60,000 bases of DNA from Branchiostoma floridae (lineage: Eukaryota; Chordata; Leptocardii; Amphioxiformes; Branchiostomatidae). Where the stretch lies: contig NC_049980.1 in NCBI RefSeq assembly GCF_000003815.2, positions 12,346,591-12,406,590 of the forward strand, written 5' to 3'. The notes under the pieces are model-generated. The model did no database searches, was not told where the DNA came from, and saw nothing but the letters and a program-made list of their open reading frames with translations. Position numbers and translations under genes: made by a program. Below, piece after piece: positions 32,101 to 42,900 of this stretch; position 1 is the first letter of the stretch, and each line of letters begins with the position of its first letter.

Positions 32101-35100
32101 ACTTATCATAACGTAACAGACAGGTCGGCTGCTTTGGGGAACGGGGAGCTTGAGAAATGTTACGATTTGGCACAAATTATGCAAGTCAGTAATACATTCT
32201 CAATTTGATGAGGAAATGCAAAATGACCTTGTGTAACTTGTATAATTGGGTCAAGAAGATGATAAAATGATTCAACTTATGAAAATAAGTACCTTTATCA
32301 ATGAGAAAGATAATTATAATGCGTCAATCGTAAAAAAAGTTCACGTCATGTGGTGGCGAAGGTATGAGGTCGTGGAACGCTATTTTCAACTGCTTTTGCA
32401 CATGCACCAACATCAATAATCATTATTCATATCACACATAGAGTCCATTCCAAGACACCATGAGGGTTTTTAGGCGATATTTATAATCAGTCTGAATTAT
32501 TTTGAATAAAAGAATATCTGAGCCACAATAATTAAATTATTTTCAAAAAATTGACTGAGAAAACACTCATTTATTTGAATTTCTTTGAATATTTTAGAAA
32601 CATTTTGAAAGTAACTGTACAAAAATATCTTCATTTAGAATAATTGTGAAACCTCTCTGTGATTATTTCACATTTACAAATATTTACAAAAAATGGTAAA
32701 CCTGGCCAAATGGTAAAATTAGTTTATTGCCCCCATAAAAGTAAGCCCTATTGTTGCATCTGTATATTTTTAGATTTCATTGCTGGGCACTGGTGGATCC
32801 TTTGTGGTGGGCCATTGTTGCATGGCACCCAACCATACTTTGCAAGGATGTGTGAATTGCTATCTTCCCAGCCCACCGAACCATTTACAAAAAATGGTAG
32901 AAAATGGTAGAAAATGGTAAATAATGGTAGAATGCTGTTATCATTATTTAGAAACCATTAGAAGTATCCAATTCCACACCATGAATATTTCCAAAGTTTT
33001 ACAGGACCAGGGAAATATTTATAAAGTTGAAACAGTGTTAAAAATATTTCTGAAGTATCAAATGTCCTAGACATATAATTACAAAACTTAAGAATCAATT
33101 CTAAACAATGGCAACAAACATCCGCATGGTGTCTTGGAATGGACTCTATTCATTATTTCAATGGCAAGAACCACTATTCGTCTTCTATCTCAACACAGGT
33201 AAAAACGCAGTTAGTATTCTATTCGCACATCACAGTACTACAATGATCAGTAAGGTGTCGCTTCTGTCCCACACCCAACAGGAGTCTGCAGAAGTTCTAT
33301 GACAGGATGCTGCAGGGAGATGGAGGGAGGCGAGTCTTTGTACCGATGTGCGGAAAGACTCTGGATCTGAAATGGTATGTTTTTTTCATCATTCAAAAAC
33401 TCAGGTTGCAGGAACGTTGCATTTGAAAAAAAAAAAACATGGAAAATTGTCAGTCGTTAGATTCACGCCAGACAGTACTGTATATTTGTCACTTGTTACC
33501 GATGATTCCACTTTCTTTTCATCTACATGAAGGCTTTCAGACCAGGGACATGGTGTTGTTGGAAATGAAGTCGTAGAGATGGCGTGCCGTCAGTTCTTCG
33601 ATGACCATAACCTGCAGTACACTACACAGAGGATAGAGGGCATGGATGGAACAGTTTTCAAGGTGCAAATGTACCAACGTTTTTGTAGAATAATTCATTT
33701 GATAGATATAAAGCAGCAAAAATATGTCTTTAACAGATATGCTTTTAGATACAGGGATATAAAAGAAAGACAACAATTTGATAATGAAACCCATAATTCC
33801 TAGTACATTGGAAGAATCATAATTCCTTGAGGAACCAGCTTGTATTGAGACGAAGATGATGGACCCAAGTAGTTATCGATGCGCTCTTTAAATGCACAGA
33901 AATATCACATATACACAATAATATGCTAACTAGTTTCGTTATGTGTGTATGTGTCTGCATTTTAAACTCCATAATGTTTATTTTGTTTTAGGCTACTGAC
34001 ATTGACCTGCAACTCTTCAACTGTGATTTCTACAAATTAACCAGGTTAGTTAAAATCTAAATCCAGCATCTTGAAGGGGCTATTTCCGGTTTTAATAGTG
34101 ATGCACTTCTTGTGCAGTTTCCTCACCCTGCGGTAGGAGGCGCTGTGAAACAGCGTCCTGTTGACTGGACATCATTTCGGAAAAACGCTACTTGATGATA
34201 TATGTCCGTTGTATGGACGTATCGGTTTTATGTACGCAAGCCATTGCGAAGTTACATGCACAAATAGCCCAGAAACTATACCAAAGGCCCGTCTTTCACT
34301 ATCATTTCGCTTCTTCGTTGCCTTTTCAGTGACGTCATCGGAACGTTTGACTGTATCTGGGACCGGGGAGCCATGGCAGCAGCCAATCCGGAGGACAGAG
34401 AAAAGTAAGGTTACACAAGTGTGGAACCTATGTTATATAGTTAAAACCAATTTAATTGATAATTGTCCAATTATCATAGATAAAACATTACTTTTTTATG
34501 TTATCAAAACAAACGTCATGAAAGATCTGGAAATGTTTTAGTAAGCTTGTAAATATGACGATATAAAAAGGACAGGCATACTTTATCAGATGAACAGTAC
34601 CCCAAAGAGTAGCATTTGCTTGCATATGCCTTTGAAGCGGTGGGGGAAATACCTTTCCTGTAAACAAAGTACACAAGTGTCATGCTATCATCATACATCA
34701 CTACAACTTATGATTGCATGTGATCTCAGCTTCCATGCACTTGTACCGTGATCATTCAATCACCATTCTCACTTAACTTAAACAGGAAAAGGAAAGAAAA
34801 TCAATCAATACATTGCACACAAAATACATATTGTACATGGGCGGTCTTACTTTATGTGTCAACATAAAAGAATAGTGTCTCTGGTATGCTGTTTAGTGTT
34901 TCGAACGCCATCAAAAACCCTCGCCACTTATATACTAACGACAGCTAGGAGAGACAAACGCTTGTTCGGTCACTTCCCTAAGAGTGGAGGGCGACCTAGC
35001 TGGCGCCAAATCCCTCGCTAGAGCAGAACACTGAGAGGTAATCCGGCATCAAACGGGCAAGGCGTTAGGCTGGGAAGCATTAACGCAATCAGTTGGCTCC

Positions 35101-37042
35101 TCGCCTTGGAGAATAAAGACGGTATAAAGCACGACCGTTTGTTCCCGCCATGAAGCTTAAGTCTGGGGCAGGACGGATGTCAAAGATTACCCATGCGTCA
35201 TCCGACATGGGCGGTAATGCAGAGTGCTCTTACCTCTTCAAATCCGACACAGCAACTAGGAAGTCAATCGGATCATGCGTCTCTTTCCCCCTCTTGAACG
35301 GTGCCTTTGTATTCTTTATGGCTGTCACCGTCGGTGTGAATGTTGACATTACAAGTTGTGATCGCTTCCTTCTCATCTATCCACACGCAATGACCATTAA
35401 AGCATTTTGGAGTTTGTAACTCTCGTTCAACACATTCAAAGCAAATTGCTTACCACGAATTTTCGGTCGCACATCCGTCGACCCTCTACAGGAGTGGTGA
35501 TTCGGTTACTCTGAGAAAATTCGAGGTAAGCAATTTGCTTGTGCTGAACGAAAGTTACAAACTCCAAAATGAATTGTACCAAGACAGATGAGCTTTCATA
35601 CTAAGTTTAGAAAAGCAGTTTTAAAATCCTAGATATATTGTTCAGTTACCTACTTAATACAGTATCTTGCCTAGTTACTTACTCATTATTAACATTCAAC
35701 ACTACACATTGATAACAAGCATTTTCTTATTATTTCTAATCTTGTGTTGTCCGTCCCTGCAGGTACGCCCAAGTCATTGTGCCTCTGCTGAAGCCCACAG
35801 GTGCCTACCTGTTGGATCTGTTTGAGCTGGAGAACACGGTGTTCGCAGGTGGGCTCAGTGGGAGGGTTGGATAGTGTGACCTTATGGCAATTTTAGATCT
35901 TGTATTAGATTTTTTTTTTTGATTTCGTCTTCACAGTGCGTTACGTTAACCACATGTGCACATACATAAGAGAAGCATATATCGTAGACATTTACTCATT
36001 TCAGTACTTGAAAGTCAGTAACATATCAATGTTCTTCCTCTTCAGGTCCCCCACACGGTATCACTGATGCGAGGGTGGATGAACTGTTTGGTGAGGATTG
36101 AATTCTTATCATTAGCAACTTTATCAATTTTGTTTCAGTCAAAGGAATCTTCATGAAATAGAACTTCCAGTCCATCTAATACTTCCTCTCGTGTATCTAT
36201 CAACTTCTTTATTACATGTACAAAGATTGTTACAAAGCAGTTGAGATGCCCTCACTTGGGCGTGAGTACTTTTGTAAAGAATCACGGCATACTTACGATT
36301 GCCGTGTGATCACCAACTTCCAAAAGATAGCCTTGAATGTGTTGTAAATAATGTAGCTGTGTTGATATTGATAAGAATAAGAAAGTCTGTTCTGTCACAA
36401 CATGCTTGAAAATCCTGCAACGTCAAAAATCCTATGACGTCGACGACATACGGCCAATGTGACCGCGCCGTTACTGCCATCAGAACGTTGAAGAGTATCA
36501 ATGTATGTGCCCTTTCACACATATGTTCAAGTCCCATAGGAGTTGCACAATGGCAGTTTTTAATGACAGGTTGTTTCCTGGGAAAAATCTGTATTTCACT
36601 TTGACCCATCGTTGTACAGATTGGTGTCTAAACGAGAAAAAACTACTTCATCGGCCTCAAAGTTTACCTTGGGGCGCGGTCACATACATGCAGGTCGTAC
36701 GATGGTCGTACGATCGCTAACTTCAGGCAATTTGGAGGAAAAGAAATGTACGTCTCCTGCAAAGTTCAACTGCCTGCACACAAAATGCTGTTTTGGATCC
36801 ACGTCGGTGGTTTGTTCTGTTACGGCCTGCTTGAAAATCCTATATCATCAAAATCGTACGACAATCGCACGACCTATGTGACCGCGCCCAAAGCCAAAAA
36901 TGATACAGAAATGTATTATACAGCGTCCAAGTGCAACATAGAGGTGCTGATGAGAGCCGACCGCCTGGGGGACTGGCAGAGGTCCTGGGGACTGGAGTCC
37001 TTCTGGGAGGTGGTGCGGCTTCTCACACCCAAACAGACGTGA
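26182..37042 (+). CDS. TPMT: Thiopurine S-methyltransferase-like protein, nine coding exons
   Basis: Proposed exons: 26182-26332, 29679-29808, 33282-33374, 33533-33662, 33992-34044, 34330-34404, 35763-35848, 36046-36090, 36924-37042. All have GT/AG borders and matching phases, giving 293 aa. From residue 71 it tracks vertebrate TPMT (245 aa): MTLEDWHNKWRRGKTKFH, then VFVPMCGKTLDLKW (112-125, SAM-binding start), GHGVVGNEV (130-138, Glu137 likely binds the SAM ribose), FDCIWDRGAMAA (about 192-203), PPHGI, and CNIEVL...SWGLESFWEVVRLL at the end. The family methylates sulfur on aromatic and heterocyclic thiols with S-adenosylmethionine in the cytosol. Exon 1 gives a roughly 50-residue N-terminal extension absent from human TPMT; its assignment rests on phase fit, a strong donor (GGGGCAG|GTAACG) and the TATA box. 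If it is wrong, translation could start at 29690 (239 aa). The exon 2/3 joint is also uncertain: TAC|GTAAGA with an acceptor at 33291 is possible. Confidence 0.85.
29893..30267. mobile_element. Inverted-repeat element in TPMT-like intron 2 (ATGGATGACATCC family)
   Basis: The left end CCATGTTGATTTGGTTA...ATGGATGACATCC is inverted at the right (GGATGTCATCCAT...TAATCAAATCAACATGG), giving interrupted terminal repeats of about 30-35 bp on a 375-bp non-coding body. Part of the interior matches the diverged repeat at 12368-12720. Confidence 0.6.
30279..30424. mobile_element. Degenerate copy of the GTCACATTCGTCG MITE family
   Basis: CTTCGTCGTACAATAGC at the left and GTTGGTTCTGTCACA...GTACGATGAACGCGCC at the right correspond to the ends and inner words of the 5849 and 36672 copies. 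It directly follows the 29893-30267 element in TPMT-like intron 2. Confidence 0.35.
32683..32935. repeat. Local repeats: TTTACAAAAAATGGTA pair and AAAATGGTAG tandem
   Basis: TTTACAAAAAATGGTA occurs at about 32683 and 32884, and four AAAATGGTAG/A units run 32890-32930. This is simple repeat expansion within TPMT-like intron 2. Confidence 0.6.
35403..35571. mobile_element. 169-bp hairpin MITE in TPMT-like intron 6
   Basis: CATTTTGGAGTTTGTAACT at the left is perfectly inverted at the right end (TTACAAACTCCAAAATG), and complementarity continues through GCAAATTGCTTACC and CGAATTTTC. This gives a stem of about 60 bp with few mismatches and a roughly 50-nt loop. It is non-coding. No clear target duplication was seen. 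Confidence 0.75.
36360..36470. mobile_element. Half copy of the GTCACATTCGTCG MITE family
   Basis: GTTCTGTCACAACATGCTTGAAAATCC, GACGTCGACGACATA and GCCAATGTGACCGCGCC match the right half of the copy at 36672. The left half is missing or decayed. Confidence 0.45.
36672..36889. mobile_element. MITE, GTCACATTCGTCG family (copy D)
   Basis: The left GGGCGCGGTCACATACATGC is inverted at the right (CCTATGTGACCGCGCCC). Inside, CGTACGATGGTCGTACGAT and TCGTACGACAATCGCACGAC pair, and the body GTTCTGTTACGGCCTGCTTG aligns in reverse orientation with copy C. It ends 34 bp before the last TPMT-like exon. Confidence 0.7.
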
Positions 37043-37158
37043 AGAACGAGTGATGCCGGAGGGCAGGGGGTGCCTCCCGTGGGGTGGGGAGGTCGGGAGG
37101 TAAACGGGAGTAACGTAAACATCTCACTTGCTGACAACATGGTAGATGAAACCTTCCA

Positions 37159-37164
37159 AATAAA
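37159..37164 (+). terminator. Polyadenylation signal AATAAA of the TPMT-like gene
   Basis: AATAAA lies 117 bp after the TGA at 37040-37042 in CCAAATAAAGTAAC, giving a short 3' UTR of about 140 nt. Confidence 0.55.
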
Positions 37165-37184
37165 GTAACAAGTGTCATGAAAAG

Positions 37185-39159
37185 AAACTAACAGTTTTAG
37201 TTTCATTACAAGGCAAAATTGGATAATTCTAGTTTTATATAAAGATAAAAGTGTATAATTTTAGTTTCTTATTAGAGTAAACCTGTCTTGGGTTATAGTA
37301 GATGTGTAATCATATAGTCATATTAAGAGTACGTATTACGACAGTTTGATATTTGTATATGTTATTCTACTCTACTAACTGTAAACGACCTTTGGTGATT
37401 TATGTGATCATTATAGCAGCACAGAATTCAGCAATATTATGTTGGTGAAAACTACAGTTTGTATAAGTGAACGTACAATGTACTACTGTATACAGTGTGG
37501 CACCATGTCTTTGAGTGATATGTTTGTATCTTACTATTCGCTCGACATTTTTTGTTACCTGCCATACATAACGGTATATCAACGATTCATCATGTACAGG
37601 GCTGTATTGAAAACGTGATTTTCAGTATTTCCAAACTTGTACGGAGACTTGCTTTTATACGAACAAATGTGAAAAAGTAGTTTGTTTTTACTGAATAAAT
37701 ATAATAACCTCGTATAGCATGTCATTCCTTTCTGCTTGTAAAAAAAAAATGCTCAATTTTAGACAGCATGTGTGGTCAAGTTCGGGTAAATGCCATGATG
37801 AATGAAGTGTGCTACAATGTGAATTATGTAGGGAGACTGGATCATCTATTTATACGTCTGTGAGGAAGGGGCAGCGGTAAGGATGTAGTCTTTCACCTAA
37901 AGGAGTTCTTTGTTTGTTTGTGTAAGGAGGAGTTACTAAGCAGAAGCATTGCACAATATCTATAAGTTCGAAAAATTAGAAACAAAGCTTCTGTTGTGCT
38001 TGTATGTACCATTCTGTGACATATCAAATTCTTCAACAAGGAAGAAGACATTTTCACTCGAAAAGGAAACGCAAGATTCCCCGAGCACGTAAATGATAGG
38101 AGTGATTTCGATCTGGAGTCAAGCGTGTTGAAAGAGTGGCCGGTTAATGCCACAACCTGTCAATAACCCTGCCACAGGGTCCTCTGACATCCCGGCAAGG
38201 TCCATTGGCTCTCCGCAGGGCCCGATGAAGCCGCACCAGGGTCCATTGATTCCCGTTAGGCCGCCACGGTTAATCCGTACCCTAAAGACAAATGAGCCGG
38301 TAGATAGTGTCCAAGGGTTAACTGTATCGGACATCCTATGACTGTTCCGGGGCTGGAAGAACGCCCCATCAGTGTCAAGGCTCACAACCCAAATCTTCTC
38401 ATTGATTTCTTGGCGCGTTAGCGGCTGCAGATCTGGTCTAAAACAGGTTTCTTTCTTGTAAGAACTGGACATGTTTTTTCGCAGGAAACAGTCGAATATC
38501 TCATTGCTTCTCCATATGTTTGAAAATTGTTTATCTTGAAAATTGGATGCGTACTGTTTCTGCTAAGAAACAGCGTCCCACAAAGACTTTTGGCACAGCA
38601 TCAGATGCCCGTTAGAGGTTGATACAAAAATGTCAATTGCTTGTACCTGGTATGTTATCGTAGATATGTTGACGGAGAAGGCATTTGCCGTAAAACTGTG
38701 TTTCCTGGTAACAATACATGACAGCATTAAGCCGAAATCAGTGCACTTGTTGCTATGAAAGACTAGTGTATAATAACATCGGAGAGAAGTGGAATGCGAC
38801 GCTGAAAGTCAAGGAGTAACGTTGACAGAAATGCTCAAGTAAAGTTAAAGCTGTGCTAGCCCCCTTCACCTAACGTGTAGCACATGCACAACAAACCACA
38901 GTAAAAAAACACAGATCTTAGCTTCTTTCTCAATTACTCACGGACCATGCCAACAAGACAAGAAAGTCCACGCCTGATTTATTTGACAAACAACCCTCCA
39001 CTACCAGAATGGAGTTTGGGATTTGTATGATAAAACCGCGGATTACCATCTAAGCACAGGAGGACGGTTCTAGTCTAACAATTTCCAACATTCCCTTAGA
39101 AACCAATCTCGTTGAAGTGCCTTCCAAACGTCTTCAAAGACTCGCCAAGGTCAGTTTGA
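37185..39159. other. Gene-poor stretch downstream of TPMT-like gene
   Basis: AT-rich. No supported exon. On the minus strand at about 38160-38280 a short glycine-rich frame (GLTGINGPW ... GFIGPCGEP) looks weakly collagen-like but lacks splice support. Confidence 0.4.
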
Positions 39160-39912
39160 ATGTTATGGCCGGGCTTCTTTATCGAGACGATTACAATTTG
39201 GGCAGATCCGATTGCTTTCAATACCTGTAGAGGTCATATCGGAACACTGAGTGGGGGTGGAATGACCGACAGAAATGGCGCTAATGGTTTAAATGGGCTT
39301 TTAGATTGTGGATATACGATAACGGTTATCGGAACTTATTTTTCGACTTTTATTTTACAAGAAGTGTACGTTTTCACGAATGGTCCTTTTCACAGGTTAA
39401 GTTGCAATCTTTGGAATAAATTCAGAACTATTTTTTCGCATTTCATCTCCAGGAAAGTTTTCTATATGACTATCGAGTCCTGGCACTTATTGCTTCGCTC
39501 AAGAAGAAAGCTCAAGAAGAAACTACAACGTTCTTTCCTGGCCGTACCGGCTATCTCCCGTGGTTACAAAGCAATAGGCCATGTAACTGAGTGTTGTCCA
39601 TGTGATCATCATGGATATAGCTTTATTACAGGAGAGGAGATCGTTAATTTAGCTACTGCGAAGAAAAGCTCATGTCACTTTTTAGACCTTCATGTAAATG
39701 TAACAGATCTTACAATTATCTGCCGCAAGAGAACAAAAGGGCATGAACGTTTTGTGGTTTTTGATTCCACCCTCAAGCACGTTCCACCGAGCTACACTAC
39801 ATCCACGCATCCTATGGACTACAGAAGTGTTCTTATGGGATCAAATACTATCCCCATTTACGGAGTACTTATACGTTTGTGTTTTATGGTACTTTTACAA
39901 ACCTACCCTTGA
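39160..39912 (+). other. Long open frame of unknown nature
   Basis: About 750 bp open on the + strand. In AT-rich intergenic DNA this length is somewhat unusual. The translation shows no domain I recognise, the amino-acid composition is unremarkable, and no neighbouring exon or promoter is evident. A Cys/His cluster (HVTECCPCDHHGY) and a basic patch (RSRRKLKKKLQR) are the only features. It could be a relic element ORF or chance. Confidence 0.2.
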
Positions 39913-42900
39913 CCATCCATTGACCTAATGAAAATAGAACCTTTCCCGGACTTGTGGTATAGACGAAGTGATCAAAGTTTATTGATTGTCAAGTTTTACA
40001 TAGAAATGAACACCCTGTATTTGTCCCCATGACGAATGTAACGGCCGCAACAGGCATCGACCATTCGATAAAATAGATCGTATGTCATTCAAACGAGCGG
40101 TTATTCCATCGTATATTCTGTACATTCAAGTCAATATTTGTAATGCGTCTGATCATACGGGGTGTGATTGGTAGTATAACGTGTGCTGCAGCATAGGCAC
40201 AAAGTACAAGTAAAAGACAGACGCCTTCATTTAACCAATCAATGCTCTGACAATCTTATCTTTCTCTGTAATGATCATATGAATCCTCATCTGGGCTTTA
40301 GGAGTTCCCATATGACGAGACACACATTGACCAGTTGCGAAACAAGAACGGAAGACTCCATATCATCGTGAGTTTTTGTAAATATCATGACAAAACATAA
40401 CACAGCCATGTGCACGTCACACACTACATGCTCCACTCTCACGTACCACCTTCGGGTTTATGACGTCATCATTAACAACATCCATTTTCTGCTAGACTGT
40501 GAACTTTGGAACCGGGCCAACTCAGTCCGCAGGAACAAATGTGGAATCGGGCCGACTACGGACACACATCAACACAAACAAACATACAGACAGACAAACA
40601 CAAAACAGTACCTTCGTAGGTGATAATCTTAACATAAAAAAACAAACAAAGATCATAACCTCCTTCATGAATTGCATCCTACCATCAATCATTACATTCA
40701 TTGAATGAGCGAGTACCCGGTGGATGTGTTGCTGTCATCTGTTTAGTGCACTATTGGAAGCCAGCTAATGACTGGTTATGATGTTACGGTGCGTTACAAT
40801 GTATGAAGCCTGTAGTCATCAGCTGAATACCAGAGGCTGCGTATAAAAGTATTATGCTCTTTTCGAAGACTCAACAGATAATTAGCCAAACTAGTTTTGA
40901 TTATGTGGAGTTAACGTTGGGATTGTGTATATAAACATCTCAGCCCCAGTGAAGCATAAAGTCGTAAGGGTATTACAATGAAAGTCTTCCATGTACCTAA
41001 ATGTGGATCTCTAGTTAATACAGTAGTCTCTCTCTAGCAGTCCAGTAAACGCAGAAAAAGAGAGGACAATAGTTCTAATGACATGCATACATTGTGGTGT
41101 GTTAGCCTCGAAAATACACAATTGATATGGTACGTCTTTTCTTCTTTGTTGTCTCTATGTGGCACCACAAGCACTGACTTTATCATCCACCTGGGTGGAA
41201 CATTTATGCAGCTACCTGCTCCATACCTGCCGTCAGCCATCCGTCCCACGTTCTGCATGCCTACAGCTCATTTTCCTCTTCTATCCTCCTCTCACCAAAG
41301 TTGAGCAACGTATCAGACGATCGTATGCAGGCAGCACTCTCTCCACATCCCTAGGGACCGTTGTCATGGTAACCGTGAAATATGCCATCTACCTGGAGTC
41401 TATGTTGCCACGGTACGGGCTGTGATAACATGGCGGGGAAGTTGCCGGCATGGTATGAAATTAATATTATCGTGAGAGGTCATCCCTTAGGGTGCCTTGT
41501 TGTGGTTTTTCTTAAAGAGCAACTGGTCCATTACGTTTTGCACCAGAGGAGACTGGATGATACAGAAAGGACAAGATAAGGGTCTATCCTGACACACATT
41601 CTTCCTGTCTGTTAAAGACACCTTTCTACCAGGCGGCAATCGCTGAGCGACTGTACGGCGACCAAAGTTTGATTTGTGCGAGACTTGAATTCATGATTTT
41701 GAATATAATGCGAGATGTAAAAGTATGATGTGAAAGAAAACAAAATACTTAAAACTCAAAGAAAAAATGCTCTTTTTCTTTGATATCAGTTGAGCGGACT
41801 GTCGAATCTTTCGTCGCTCAGCGGCCACAGCCTCTAGCATAAAATTAATGGGACTTGTGAAGTGCAAATCGTAAATGTACACACTGAAGCTTTGATCTGT
41901 GACTTTTAACTACAACAGACTGGATTTTTTTATGGAATTTGTGTTCATTGTTTGGTGCCACACTTCAAGAAAAGGAAATCCACGTTTTTAAGTCTTAAGA
42001 TATATAGAGTGAGAAATCTCCAAATTATCATCACAGAAATACGTACCCAACCCATCACTTACAAATTTGCTCATTTATTTTCTTCATGAATCTCAGATGT
42101 CGATTTAAACATTGTTTCTGTACAGACAGATAATTTCCAGTCCTTTTCCGTCTCTTACCTCTCCAATTAGTCCACTCTATGCTACGCGGACAATTTCCGG
42201 TATTGCTCAAATTTTAAACGATACGCTTTGACCAATCTAAGCCAATGTCTGAGGATTTAGTGACAAGATATTTTCTTCTTCTTGCTTCTTGATGGTCGCA
42301 TCTCATGTTCCAAATAATCGTGCTAACTGGATCTGTAGTGTTGCCTTGGGCAGACTATATTTCAGTTATAAATAATTGATAATATTACAACTGCATCCTA
42401 AATCATGTCATTGTGAGCTGAAACCATTTTCCATCACCACACGGTAAAAAAGGGGAAATCAGATAGATCAGCAGTCTGAGACTCGCACCGGTACGCGAAA
42501 GAAGATATCCTCCTCTCGCCCTGACTCGTACTATAGAGGCAGCTCACTTAGCGCCGGTGTACTGTACCTGAAACCGTAACATCTAATCATAGCGGTTGGG
42601 TAGCCACGGAGGAATTGGCGGAGTAATGCTGATTATGGGCGCGGAATGAAATTTGTGCGCGGGTCACAAAGTGTCACCACATCGGGGAATTCCGACGAAT
42701 GACAACGACGCCGGATGCTGAGGCAACGTCGCGATGGTTGCATTGCCGCGCTATCAGACCAGAGATACCGTCGTATGGTTCCGCCACTGGCAAATACAAA
42801 AAGATGGAAATATATGGGCACTTGAGTGGAGCGATAAGAAGCAGTTGAGCGATTTGTGGCGTGGATAAGTGTAGGGTAATCTGTGATGAAGAGGTGGCGG

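Noticed and set aside
38119-38472. Collagen-like exon on the minus strand (GLTGINGPW...GPCGEP)
   Set aside because: The Gly-X-Y pattern breaks after a few triplets, and no flanking collagen exons or clear splice sites were found.
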